Shown here in pieces: positions 9,503 through 21,400 of a stretch of 64,000 bases of DNA. Position numbers and translations under genes: made by a program. The notes under the pieces were generated by a model. That model did no database searches and had not been told where the DNA came from. It saw only the letters and a list, made by a program, of their open reading frames with translations. Each line of letters begins with the position of its first letter. Within the stretch, counting starts at the first letter, position 1. The stretch is from Luidia sarsii (Eukaryota > Echinodermata > Asteroidea > Paxillosida > Luidiidae): positions 15,952,159 to 16,016,158 of the forward strand of contig OX465105.1 of assembly GCA_949987565.1 (NCBI GenBank). Direction: 5' to 3'.

Positions 9503-12500
9503 CTGAAATGAAGATGTTTTAAAAAAATTCAAGTGAAAAGACAAGGCTTAATAAACAACAATGTGCTTCAAGGATGCTTCCAAAGACAACCATATGTTCC
9601 TCACTTCTGTCATTTCAAAACTAGCATGAATGATCACATTTTAATGAATAACTCATGCATGACAATGACTGTTTTTGCACATTTTAAGAAACCACACTGC
9701 ATAGTGCATACAAGGCATACAAGTGCATACTCTTAAACGACCCTCAGAAAACTACTCCCTTTCTTCAATATCAGGATCACTGAGGGATACTGAATCCCTT
9801 AGAATATACACATGATGACTATGGGATTTCGATCGAGACACATGGTGGTTTGGAATATATGTATTCATTCATTCATGTGTAAATTTACCTCTCCGATGTG
9901 ATGTGTGTTGTGAGCTTGATCAGGAGGGAAAGATATGTAAACACGTCTCTCCAGTTCTATCTCTCTTCCGTCAAGAATTGCTCTCCTGAGTTTACGGCTC
10001 TGTTCAGCACAATCCCACTTCTTCTGTACAACAGTCTGATGTAGCAAAGGAAACCAATTCAACAATGTCAAGGAATGACAGTTGGGGGAGATTTGGAATG
10101 GTTCACAGTCTTATATTTACCGGTACTTTTTTTAAATGTAAAGGTGTTGGGACACCAGTTAAAGTAAAGTCCGAAGTCCTCCGCGATACGGAAAACGGAC
10201 GGAATTTCACGGAAAACGAGGACAACACGGAATTCCATAATAACTGCCCAGAAATGCATAAAAACACTGAAAATAAAATAAAATAAAAGTATTTATGTTT
10301 TTTCATTGTGTTGTCCAATTATTCTGTCTTACAGTCTTACCAGTTTACTGAAATAAACACGATTAAAAGCGGTCAGTGATGACCAAACTGTTAAACTGAG
10401 AGATCATTAATTTCTACAAAACAAGCAAAGCACTGGTGCACTGAGTGTCCTGTCTAGATGGACTTCAAACATGAACATGATATAAATTTTTGTTCTAATT
10501 TTACCACTGTTACTGTTAACCTTATTGTGATTTTTTTTTTTTTAGAATTGTTGACATTGGTAACACACTGGAAAGGCCAAATGAATGCATCAACTCCAGT
10601 GACCAAACAGTTTGTGAACTTATCTGTCCATGGAGCTGCAACAAAAAGTGGCACTAGCTCAGAACTGCAACATCTCATTCAAAATCGGATATCTGTAGGC
10701 CAAGGCCAGTGTTGTCTTAGAGAAGTCCAATTTTTTTTAGGACACCAATGCCACTAATAAAACTGCCACGGCCAATATCAAAACTTGATAGGGTCACAAA
10801 GGATGCAGGAACTTGTTTGCATGTGCACATTTTTAGCAACATTTTTTGGCACCATCCTTCAGAAAGTTATCCTTTTCGGGATAACTTCAGAAAAGGAGCC
10901 AACTCCCGGCCAGTCATGCCATCATAGCACAATCACACTGACTAAAACCAACATGAAGGGTGACAGCACAGCAATCAACAGTAATCTCTAAAGTGGTTAG
11001 ACTATAGGGAAATTGTATTGCGATTTTGTGTGTTTCCATCGTTTTGTTCACATTCAATCATCCCTTGGGATATTGCCATGATTTTCTTACATTTGTTAAT
11101 AAATTTCAGGACTGGAAAAAAAATTATTGATGAAATATTGCAAAAGATCCATGTAGCTTAGAAATATAGTTCATAGTACATGTATTCAGCACAACGTATT
11201 CACCTTGAATTGCGGAAACCGGAGGACTTCTTTCATCTTCATGGTTGCTGAACAGTTTTGTTTCTTAGACCTCTGGATCCTTTTTCTTCTCTTCTTTGCC
11301 CTTGGATGATCACCCTGGTGACACACAGACAAAAATTGAAATACTTTGATTTAACAAACAACCATGTAGAGGTACATGATACATATTTGTGGTACATGTA
11401 CTTTAATTAGAAGCCAGGCAGATGAGGAACCCTTGCAGCAAAAGCTAAAGCCTGCAAGCAGCCATTTTTTCACATGCTACCCCTCTTACTGTCTGATTGA
11501 CTGCAAACCATCAGATGGAAACTCAAAGATCCAGACTAACTGAGATTTGTAACAGACACTGTGGTTATTGTATTATCCCCTCAGCCCCTCTGCTGTTGCA
11601 TTATCTTCCACTGATATGCTGTGGTGTGGTCTACAATGTCTGTAAGAAAGGTCAGGGCTTACCATTGTGCAAAAGGTAGGCCTACCTGTATTATGTTGTG
11701 TTACTTATTAATATGGGGCTGAACTCATGGAAAAACACAAAAAAGTAAATAATTATGACTGCCTTTAAAACACACATTCACATCCTTTTCAATTGCAAAT
11801 GAGTGCACTGTATGGATATTGGACTTCTCATTTCTTTAATGTCTCCCTGAGCAGCACATTGAGACATGCCACACAGCATGGCAGCACTGAAACAGATTTT
11901 TGTGTGAACTCTTACTTAATATAGTTGGCGTCAATGCCTACATTATCATGTCAGGTCAGTTTTTTTCATGAAACGAGCTGCTCGGATAAATCCCGGTCTG
12001 ATTTTGTTGCTAACTAAACATCCTTCAATAAATCTTGCTGGAAAGATTTTTCATAAGAGCCTATACTAGATATACATGAATACAGAATGTGGCAAAATGG
12101 GATCAACATTTTGAAATGATACATGTGGCAAAACCTAAATATTAATTTTAAAAAGTTAGAGAAAAAGAACTGCTTGTTAAATAGGATACGTAGGGGGAAT
12201 GCACCTAGCCAAAATGTCTAGGGGTCTAGGGTGATACACCAGGGCTCGACCTTAGCACTAGCCCGGTGGTCATTGTCTAGTAAAAACAGCTGCGGGCTAG
12301 TAAAATGACCCACTTTGCTAGCCAGAACCCGGCGGACTAGTAAACAGTCGGTGTGGAGGCAAAAAACAATGTGGGCGGGGATAAGAAAGTAGAAACTAAT
12401 AATTTGTTTTACTTGACCTAATAGCCTTGTATTAATTTCAATATTAATTATACAGGGCTAGTGAAACTTGCTGCGGGCTAGCAAAAAACTCAATTAAGTA

Positions 12501-14732
12501 GCCCGGTGGGCTAGTAAAAAAAACCTTTTAATAAAAGTGCGAGGCTTGTACACATACCTTAAGCTCAAGTGCCCTCTTCATCTCCTCTTCATTTTTGGCA
12601 CGGAGATGCTTGTCTCTACCGTACACACACCCTAAGGTGTACGTTGATAGTACCATGAATGGCACCCCGTCAAATGGTACAATACCATCACTGTGGTCAA
12701 CAAATCTAACCAGATGAGATGTCAGATCTGCAAAATATTAAAACACAGAATTCCTCCAAGTAAGTTGTAACAAAGGCTTTACAATTAACGGTACCTTCAA
12801 AATGCAAATAGGCCTAGGGCAAAATGCGAGTGTATCCATCTCAGTGAGGGCGAAATACATGTGGATACGGGATTTTCTGGAAGGGAGGGGAGGGAGTGCA
12901 TGTAAATCCAGGTGTTACTACAGGGAGTCATGCTATTTAGCGTCAACAAGCGTCAACAAGCGTCAGCATAGCATCAAGAAATAGTACAAGCTATTTCAAG
13001 TGTAAACAATGTGTTTACAATACTGCAATAGCACCTAAACATCATATCAATTTATATTTTTGACCATAATTCTTTGGATTGGGTGAAATTTTGGTCACAG
13101 AGGTCTATAACGATGGTCCATTTCGTGCAGCTGAACTCACCGCCTTGTTGACTGTACTGGACCTCAACATTTTTATACAGGGGTGCATGTCTTTGCATTG
13201 CAAGGTCCGCATGCACACAAAAATGGCAGCCGCTGCAGACTTTCAGCTTTCTGAAATTCACCGTCCAATTTTCCATATGTATGTTGTTAACGGTCAGAAG
13301 TTTGAAATTCCCTCTTTGAGTTCACGATTTGTACTTGTTGACACTAGTATAAGTTGAGGCAAACCAACTGGGTGTTTTCACGCTTGTTGACGCTAAATAG
13401 AAATGTAGCATGACCGACTACAGGAGCACAGTGAACATGCATCCCCTCATCGGCAGAAGTGCATTCATTGGATACACCCTCTCATCCCCATTTAGGCCCC
13501 TAAAATTTTAAACAATTTAAGAGCAGCAGCTAAGCTTGCAGTGGCCCTAGGTACATGGCGTATATATGTGTCAACACTGGGAATGGGATGGGGTGGTGAC
13601 CAATTTAGTTTACAGTGAGGGGACAGAGCTTGCAATGAGTTATGTTACTGTATGGCCAGATGCCGTCGGGCTAGTTCTCAATCGTGTTAATATGTTTGTG
13701 GATACATAAATTCATCTTTTCTATAAATTGCTTTGTACTACAATTACAAATGTCAAAAGGGTCATCTGGGGAACAATTTCCTTTCCCTTGTACAAAGTTG
13801 TAGTGACATCTAGCTATCATATCACAGATCCAAAACTCATTTTCGTGCTCTGGCGTTAATAAAAGTCAAATGGACAATTTTAGCAGTAAAATTTTTGAAG
13901 CATTTAGTAATTTACTTTAGATTTTTTTCCTACGATTCCCATAACCTAACAAATACGAGTCCGAGTAACTTGGACCCGACAATTAAGTCACCCTTTTTTA
14001 TCGAATTTTGAAATTTTGAGATTCGGGTGACTGTAGGAGTGTAGGTCCAAGTTACTCGGACCATGCTCGGACTAAACAAATACTAGGATTTGTGCACAGG
14101 GCGTCAAATGACAGCAGCGTATGGAAGTTGGTCCGGGTCGGGATGGGAAGGATGATCTTATTCTTAATACTTAAATAATAGTAGTACTAGTACTAGTACT
14201 ACTACTAGTAGTAGTACTACTACTGTACTACTACTAGTACTAGTACTAGTACTAGTAGTACTACTAACTACTACTAGTACTAGTACTTAGTAATAGTCTA
14301 ATACTAGTACTGTAGTAGTACTAACTACTGTACTGGTATCCCCCATTTCCCATAATATGATATGTTTCGCAGTACATCATGCTTGGGGCTCTGTACTGTA
14401 GCGTAGGCCTATTTGCTATTGCCTTGGATTGGTACAATGCCATGGTACTTGGTAATGGTTGGTAGTGTAAGTAGTTACTACTCACTGAGGTTGGATGGAG
14501 TCGGCCCTCCATGGTCGTTCTTACCGAAAGTGCCCTTCTTACAGCCGATAAAATGGATCGACTTGGAAGCTTCATAGAGTCGGCGAACCTCTTCTGCAGC
14601 CGAACACGACGACACCCATCCAGACAAATTGTCTGCCGTAAGAGGCTGGAAATGGCTCGCCCACAGGCAAACATTGCCGGTGTCGGACGTGTCGGACGTG
14701 TCGGACGACATTATCTGTGCGATATCTGTCAT
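9276..14732 (-). CDS. CARF/ALS2CR8-like DNA-binding protein (partial, 3' end missing)
   Basis: Five exons join in phase: 14732-14486, 12727-12558, 11314-11204, 10035-9889, 9502-9276, giving 300 codons plus two bases. The protein has a conserved GVPFMVLSTYTLGCVYGRD segment, a basic stretch with KKQNCSATMKMKEVLRFP (KK at about 156-157), RRVYISFPPDQAHNTHHIG, and KIRELVAKGVRNVEEMKRH. As I recall the family, this order (a GxPF...C box, a lysine-rich KKxxCxA stretch, a PP..AH..H box, then an IRELVxxG helix) is that of calcium-responsive transcription factor (CARF/ALS2CR8) proteins, which are nuclear transcription regulators. The assignment is from memory. Exon 5 ends in phase 2 at a good donor (GTAAGA), but no following exon was found before SDS. 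Start: the first ATG of the open frame; the next ATG, 21 bases downstream, is an alternative. Confidence 0.72.
9889..10035 (-). CDS. CARF-like exon 4
   Basis: 49 codons, acceptor CATCAG and donor GTAAAT. It encodes TVVQKKWDCAEQSRKL and ERRVYISFPPDQAHNTHHI, the proline-histidine box of the family. Confidence 0.8.
11204..11314 (-). CDS. CARF-like exon 3
   Basis: 37 codons, acceptor TCACCAG and donor GTGAAT. Strongly basic: GDHPRAKKRRKRIQRSKKQN then CSATMKMKEVLRFPQFK. The basic cluster may serve as nuclear localisation or DNA-binding sequence. Confidence 0.8.
12240..12548. mobile_element. hAT-like MITE with CTAGCCCG repeats
   Basis: Starts CAGGGCTCGACCTTAGCACT and ends AAAAGTGCGAGGCTTG, roughly complementary. 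The interior contains several GGGCTAG/CTAGCCC words. It resembles 5148-5474 in its first bases. It lies in CARF-like intron 2, only about 10 bases from exon 2. Confidence 0.55.
12558..12727 (-). CDS. CARF-like exon 2
   Basis: 170 bases, acceptor TTTGCAG and donor GTATGT. It encodes LTSHLVRFVDHSDGIVPFDG, GVPFMVLSTYTLGCVYGRD and KNEEEMKRALELK. Confidence 0.82.
12927..13414. mobile_element. 488-bp MITE with GTCATGCTA ends
   Basis: The left end GTCATGCTATTTAGCGTCAA followed by CAAGCG is matched by the right end CGCTTGTTGACGCTAAATAG then AAATGTAGCATGAC, with a small insertion in the right arm. The interior is not repetitive and carries a 92-codon open frame with no recognised motif, probably incidental. 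It lies in CARF-like intron 1. Confidence 0.75.
13957..14063. repeat. Hairpin MITE, AGTCCGAGTAACTT family, copy 3
   Basis: GAGTCCGAGTAACTTGGACC ... CACCCTTTTTTATCG on the left and AGGTCCAAGTTACTCGGACC on the right. The right arm has lost part of its inner segment. Confidence 0.7.
14179..14335. repeat. (TACTAG/TAGTAC)n microsatellite
   Basis: Irregular array of TAGTAC, TACTAG and TACTAC units, self-complementary at many registers. It lies about 150 bases downstream of CARF-like exon 1. Similar arrays recur at 27462-27600 and 28693-28910. Confidence 0.85.
14486..14732 (-). CDS. CARF-like exon 1
   Basis: 82 codons and one base, starting MTDIAQIMSSDTSD and containing FQPLTADNLSGWVSSCSAAEEV, then donor GTGAGT. 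It contains a triplicated TCGGACGTG/DTS codon run. The reading frame is open upstream of the ATG, but the first possible initiators there are not ATG. Confidence 0.6.
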
Positions 14733-14809
14733 CAGGGCAAAACCAAAAATGGCGCTCGCGCGAATCAAGATACTTAATATTTAATTATTCAGATATATCA
14801 TAATGTTGC

Positions 14810-14842
14810 ATTATTCATGACCTACCCGGCTGGAGCCCAGAT
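14810..14842 (-). repeat. 33-bp sequence inverted relative to 7495-7527
   Basis: Read on the minus strand, ATCTGGGCTCCAGCCGGGTA then GGTCATGAATAAT is identical to plus-strand 7495-7527. It contains a donor-like GG/GTAGGT and lies about 80 bases upstream of the CARF-like ATG, so it may be the end of a noncoding first exon. Confidence 0.6.
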
Positions 14843-14931
14843 AGTGCGGCCCGGGGCCCGTCGTGTCGCCGCTTCAGTCACATGCATTGCATAATAATAA
14901 TAATATGTAGCGCCCTCTCTTCACCTCTGTA

Positions 14932-14968
14932 GATTGGCTTGATTGGCTGGTAGAGATGGGCGGGGCTA
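14932..14968 (-). promoter_or_regulatory. Candidate CCAAT/GC-box promoter of the CARF-like gene
   Basis: Two ATTGGCT words (CCAAT boxes on the minus strand) are followed by GGGCGGGGC (GC box), about 200 bases upstream of the predicted ATG and 90 bases upstream of the donor-like site at 14826. Position and orientation suit a minus-strand promoter. No TATA box was noted. Confidence 0.4.
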
Positions 14969-16289
14969 GGGGTTGGGTCCCCCAACACTTCCTAAAAAAA
15001 TGCCGGCAATAATAGACTTTCCTTTTATAACGGGCATTCCTTTCTCCATACAAAAAAAGGACACTTTTCCTTACGTTGTGGATATGGAGGCTTGAACATT
15101 CCCCCTACTTTATAATTAAAACCATGTACTTATAACTAACTCCATGGTATAAAACTAACGCAAAATAATTAGGAATTGCGGTAGCAAACTAGCATGCCAA
15201 AAAATGTTGCACAGCAAACTTGCAAGCAATAATTATGCGAAAATCCTATTTGTAGAGGGTCTGGCGTTTCGATTATATCAGGACCTTTCACGGGGGCAAC
15301 ATGATTACGACAAAAACAGAGAGGATGGTGGAGATTTAGTCTGGAAATCAGAAAAGGGGCTGTGTAAAGCTAGTTGACAGACGAGGTGAGATCACATGGA
15401 AGAGTAGACCCTAGGGTGTAGAAATTAGTTTTAAGAAGAAAACATATTTTTTGTTTAGTGCACTTAGATCGACTAGACAGGAGTACATGAAATGCTACAT
15501 ATTATTCCATCCAAAGTTCAGGAATTCGGCTCTGAGATTCTACAATTTATGGGTTTTCCCCAATAACAAAAATATTTATATAAAAAAAACTTACCTCAAA
15601 ATATGAGTTCAGATCATCACTGGATAGTATAATATTGACACCATGAGAGGCAATGTATATTATTAACAATCAATATTTGTTCTAATAATTTTATTCACAT
15701 TTTAATTTTTTTTACATTTCTGTCTCAAGTCCATTCTGAGAGGAATTACTTTGCATTATATGACCTCAGACAGATGACATGGTGTACCAAATTAATTCAC
15801 TCTTACTTACGTACATATACATGCTGGTACCGTGGTAAACAAAAGAATGATACCCAGTATAAACGACAGCCGTGACCCGTGCCTTATGTTCAAACTAACC
15901 TAAGATCCAAAAAGGTAATTGGCAGAAGGATAACAATTAGAACATGCCATTAGCTTCAAGTCAATAATTATTGGTCAGTGCCTTTATGTACCAGGATAAT
16001 CTCCTTGTGAATCTATAAGAGTCGTTCCAAATCCATTTCCTTTTAAACAACAGCTGTATCATAAAATTGCATAAGTGCTAATTGGCTGGCAATAAATTTT
16101 TGTGAGCACTCAAGCCTTTGTTTTCTTCATGGCAAAGCAATCAATAGAAGTTCTAATTTCGGCTATTAAATTAAAAAAATAAAGCAATTAAAGTTTATGA
16201 GTTTAGGGGTCTAAATATCCAGCTTCAGTGAACCAGTGTAGTACTGTAATGTTGGTCTTCATAATTATTCCTATCTTACTTTCAAAAAT

Positions 16290-16420
16290 TAGGAGGGCCT
16301 GACATTTCGATCCCGCAGAACCTTTCTGAGATCAAAACGTCAGCGGTCCTAATTTTTGATATCAATGCAGTTTGGTCATTTTAGTCAGTAATCAGTTTGC
16401 AATGAGTTTGCATTATTACT
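16290..16420. repeat. Family H copy (short foldback)
   Basis: AGGAGGGCCTGACATTTCG, ATCCCGCAGAACCTTTCTG and then GATCAAAACGTCAGCGG, TCCTAATTTTTGATA; tail TTTGGTCATTTTAGTCAGTA. The internal loop is shortened. Confidence 0.7.
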
Positions 16421-16762
16421 CTTATTACTCTTATGTTTAATAATACATTTCTGGCATTTATAATCGTTGGTGGGTCACACTTCAAATACACATTAATATA
16501 CAATCACTGATTATTTCAGACTAGACTCAATACAATTGGTGCCAAAGTGATGACATTTCTATGGAAACTGAATAAGGTGTCACTTGATCATCAGACTGAA
16601 GTAAGCATTGGCAGGAAATCTCCAAAGACAGAAGTTTGTTCGTAAGGTATCAATTGACTTAACCATAAAATAGTAAAATAAATAATATACAATAATCAAG
16701 CAAAAACAAAGAGAATGTTACAGGATGGCTTTCACTGTAACCAACTGTTGTTAGTTAAGTGG

Positions 16763-16975
16763 AAGGTTTGCAGTGACACCATGTACATCTTCCGCGTGAG
16801 TGTGGCTCTGAAAAGAGCCAGTAACTAACCATTGCATGCAATGTGTACTTGATGTCGTCAGGAGATTGATGACAGAAATGAGTACCGGTACTTTTGTTAC
16901 CTGGCAGAATACACACTGCCCGTAATGTTGAGTCACTGGCTCTTTTTGGAGCCACACTCACACAAACTTTCCACT
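16763..16975. repeat. Family F foldback copy (diverged)
   Basis: GGAAGGTTTGCAGTGACACC on the left, GGAGCCACACTCACACAAAC TTTCC on the right, with GGCTCTGAAAAGAGCC and GGCTCTTTTTGGAGCC inside. No clear flanking direct repeat. Confidence 0.7.
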
Positions 16976-17744
16976 TTGTGCTTCAACTATGTTGATGGCA
17001 ACAGAGTATCTTCCAACACTGATCAGTAGGCAGTGCACGGTACCACCCTCATCCATAGCCACAGACATAGCCATGATGTTAGACCTAGCCATAAACTGCA
17101 TCACTGCCATCTGACTGGTTATCGAATCAATCAATGCATCCAAAATTGCTTAGAAACACAACTGCACGTCTTAAAAATTATTCCACTGGTTCAGTAAGCA
17201 ACATAAAGTGTTCCTATCAGATCAGTGGTTTTTTTTGTTTTCTACAGCCCTCTATCACAAGTAACAAAAATCACCACAACAAATGGTACACACGTGGAAC
17301 ATCACCACTACCTAAAAAATGTAGAAAAACAAATAAAAAAATATTGCCTATACCCTTGATTGTTTGTTTATTAACATTAAACATCTGTCTGGAATTATAC
17401 CGGGGTTCTTTCAAGAAATGTAAAAAAACTGTCTTATTGGGGCATTTTTCAATGACAACAAATGATCCGACAATAAAGTCACCGAGCCGATTCTAAAAAA
17501 AATGGATTTTCTAAACCAAATATCAACGTAATCTACCAACAACATCTCTTATCTTAGCCACAGTTCTATTCATGCCTATTTTGAATGACACAGAAAATGT
17601 GCAAGTAAACACAGTGAAATAATGACTGATTATAATGTTGCATCTGTTCAAAAGCACACGGTGCTAAGTGTACCGAATCTAGAACATTCAGTAGCCCTGC
17701 GCTTTTCAATCGTAGGGGGACCTCACTCAAACCCAGAATGTTTC

Positions 17745-17800
17745 TGACTGTGACAAAGGTCCTGCTAGGATCAAAACTCATTTTGTGGATTTAAGGGTCA
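17745..17800 (+). repeat. Family H fragment
   Basis: GTGACAAAGGTCCTGCTAGG then ATCAAAACTCATTTTG; a single decayed arm. Confidence 0.55.
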
Positions 17801-17964
17801 TTGCAGTTAGACCAACAACAAAAATAGTTGTGCTTCCGGTTTCTCTGACAACCCTATTTTGACGGCGCGATCCTAAAAAATGTTTTGAGAAAGTGTATTT
17901 CCCGACCGACCCTATTTTGACAGTGCGTTGGCGCGACTCTATTTTGACTGCGCGGAAAATCTTA

Positions 17965-18156
17965 ATCAACCAAATTTTAAATCAACCAAATTTAAATTTA
18001 AATCAACCAAATTTTAATTTAAATCAACCAAATTTAAATTGAAATCAACCAAATTTAAATTGAAATCAACCCAATTTAAATTCAAATCAACCAAATTTAA
18101 ATTCAAATCAACCAAATTTAAATTCAAATCAACCAAATTTAAATTCAAATCAACCA
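17965..18156. repeat. 22-bp AT-rich tandem repeat
   Basis: About nine units of AAATCAACCAAATTTAAATT with a terminal CA or GA variant. It lies just 3' of the TMEM134 stop (gene strand). Confidence 0.85.
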
Positions 18157-18358
18157 ACCCTGCATATATGTAAATCATGTTTATGCTGACTCAAGTATAT
18201 GTACTGGTATACATATAACACTTAGCCAGCACATGTTTATGACTCGGCATAAAAAAAAAGTCAAAAACAAAAAAAATGGCCTGCCAACCTATAGAAGCAC
18301 AACTATTTTTTTGTGTTTTTGGCCTCGGCCAAGCAGTTTGCAACATGCTGGTCTGACT

Positions 18359-18447
18359 TCATCTTGACATGTTGAAAATGGACAGCTGCTTCATCTCAAA
18401 GCCACGCATCCCCTTAGCAGCAAAGTAGATGTATCCAGTGTGGTACA
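18359..18447 (-). CDS. TMEM134: TMEM134 exon 6 (terminal)
   Basis: 89 bases, acceptor CCTACAG, encoding YHTGYIYFAAKGMRGFEMKQ and a short tail ending NMSR-stop. Confidence 0.88.
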
Positions 18448-21400
18448 CTGTAGGGAACACAGAGCAAAAGAACATCGCTAAGGAGAGGAAACATAGTGGG
18501 ATTCATTTTATCCGGTACAGGAAAAGGTTTCAGCATGGTTTAACTCCTCTCACCCAAGGTGTAGAACAAAGAGGTATCAGAACAGCTTCTTCCCTCGTTC
18601 GGCCTCTCTCTGGAATTCCCTTCCTGGTTCATGTTTTCCTCCAGCCTACGATCTTGCCCTTTTTAAAAGGAATGTTAACTCCTACATGTATCTCCAGCCT
18701 TCCTGAGTTCCTCTCTGTCTCCTTCTTGTTTATAGCCTTGTTTGGGACGAATTTGCATTTTTTTTAAATAGAGAAGTTTTTTCCTCCAAAATCTAGAGAC
18801 AGGAAGGCCCAGGGCTGAATTTCATGGGATCTGCTTTGGCGTATCATTTGCTATTGCTGAAAAATGACAAAGTTACACTTCGCACCAGGCCACTTCAGTT
18901 CCGAAGTCCACCACAATAATGTATAAAACTAAAGCTAAATGATCAAGAACAAAATGCCTGAGAAATAGATCGATAAAAGCATACTATACGCACAGGCCAG
19001 TCAAAGCAGGCACAATCGGATGTCTGTGTGGCTTTTGTTATGATTGTAATGAGCACTGGGACCTCCCAAAGCAGAGCACCAGTGATGTTGCTATGCGCCG
19101 GGCTCTCTGACTCCAGGCACCACGATTGTCCAAGTTTTAAAGAAAGACTCTTTTCAGCCTACCACCAAACAATATGTAGCATGATAATAGCCACACAGAC
19201 AGGTTTGACTCCTTTGAACATTTGTTTACAGGTATTAATTGTTCCCGATTGTTTCAGGATTTTTTTGTGGCGGTCATGGGCACTGAAAAGTAGTTCAGTG
19301 CAAAGTGGTTCAAAGCTTCTGATGTTTTGATCCAAGCAGGCCTCTTTTCTAAACACAGAAAGAAACTAGCATACACTTGGCCTTGGGTAATTCTCGTTTG
19401 CCAAATTACATCAAAGAAAGTCATTCAAAAGACAGGATATCTTGTGGGGCTGTGCAGTTAAGAGAATGGCCACTTACGTCCTGGAACGAAGAATAGAAAC
19501 CCGATGATGATGAAGATCACGCTGGCTATGTGCTCTGTAGAAAATATGTCAGCAAAAATGTCAAAAACATGTATCCACTTCGCCTTTGAGAAAGGTCTTG
19601 CTAGGATCGAAACGCCAGGCCCTCTAACTTTTGAGATTTATGAATTTCAGGTCATTTTAGTCAGTGAGCAGTTTGAAACAGTTTTTGTATTAACTTCATA
19701 AAAACAATATCCCTAAGCAAAAAGCGCTGGCTCTTCTCAGATAAAGCCATGCTCAATCAAATGTCATTACATGGTGTCACTGCAAATTTCTTCCAGCGAG
19801 TTACCAAACTAATTCTTTTCTATTACTTTTCAAACTCGAAAGAAAAAAAAATCACTGAAAAATCAAAGACAAATGCAGGAAAGCTGAAAATTGTGTGCAG
19901 TTACTGTGAACTGTACCTCACAAGCATGTGGCCATACAAATCTTGAACCCCCCTGTCTAAATGTACAGCATTATGATAAGAACACACATTGACACAGAGG
20001 CAGGGGACTCATTGATACAAACAATTGATCAAACTCACCTTTGTGGACAGCCTCAAACACAATTCCAGCTGCCATTATCACTGGCATTAAAGAAAAATAA
20101 AACCAACAGAAAATTTAATACGAAAGTGCCTCATCGAAAAAATTGGCAAAGAGAACTTCGAATGGACTGGGACTTGAACCCCAGACCTGAAAAGTGCCTC
20201 ATTGGAAAAAACAGTTATGTGTGCATTTTCTTTCAGAAATGGAACCCTAGTCTTAGTTGTATCAAACTTTAAAAATTGTCCGCCTACATTTATAACACAT
20301 TTACAAAGTGATATACAAAAATGTTGCAAACTGCTTATTGACTAAAATTACCAAAATGCAAAATTTAGTGGGCCTGATGTTTCGATCCTAGCATCTTATT
20401 TAAGAGGATCTTATTTAAAAATAAAGGATATTTTTCGTGTAAGGATATTTTTCATAAGTTAATGAAATCAACCTACCGGTATGTCTAGTGAAGTTCAAGT
20501 CTAATGAGATGAATGTGACTAGACCTTGGCTGTTGTCCAGCCTCCCTTTTCATGAAAATCACCCCCCCCCCCTCATCACTGTCAGAATTTGTTAAATTAG
20601 TCACAGATGACCTACAGGAGAAAACAGGGCCTAAGCGTTTCCGCACTATACAACCTCATGGCCTTAATAATCAGGAAGGGAATGACTAATCCTCACCTAA
20701 TTAACATCTCTTTTCTTTCATCTTCCCTGTGGCTTTCCCCTTTGATCTCCCACCTCCCTCCCGTCGCTTTGATCTTCCCCCCCCCCTTTTTTTTTTCCCC
20801 CTAATCTCCCCTCCCTCAGTGTACATCTGCATCCCACTCCCTTCCCTTTTGTCCTTCCTGTCATGTGTGTCACTGCTTTCCTTCCCATGACTATCCGTGT
20901 ATGTCCTTGTCACTTTGCCTTTGAGAAAGGTCGTACTAGGATCGAAACGTCAGGCCCTCTAACTTTTGAGATTTATGTATTGCAGGTCATCAAATCAATA
21001 TAGAAAGGTTTGCAGTGATACCATGTATAATGTCTCTTAAAGAAGAGGTGTGGTTCTGAAAAGAACCTGAGTGGTAACTCAAAGTTAGGATTATCCTCCC
21101 CAGAGGATTATCTTTCCCGCCTTCCCGCCTCAGTGATCACCGGCATATAAGCTGATCCACCACCGAGTCCAAGGCATTCTCCTGATGATGACCAGAGCAT
21201 ACTGGTCGGAACGTCGAGTTAATTACCACTCAGGTTCTTTTCAGAACCAAACCTCATTATATGGTGTCACTGCAAAACCTTCCTATATTGCATTGCAGGT
21301 CATTTTAGTCAGTGAGCAGTTTGCAACAGTTTTTGTATTAACATCAGCGGATACAAAGAGGAAGAATGAATAAACACTCACAGATGCCAACAATAAGCAT

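Larger units (their letters stand above)
14975..18358. other. Spacer between the CARF-like gene and TMEM134
   Basis: AT-rich sequence with no exon I can support. It holds repeat copies (16290-16420, 16763-16975, 17745-17800) and an AT-rich 22-bp tandem array ending at 18156. Confidence 0.5.
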
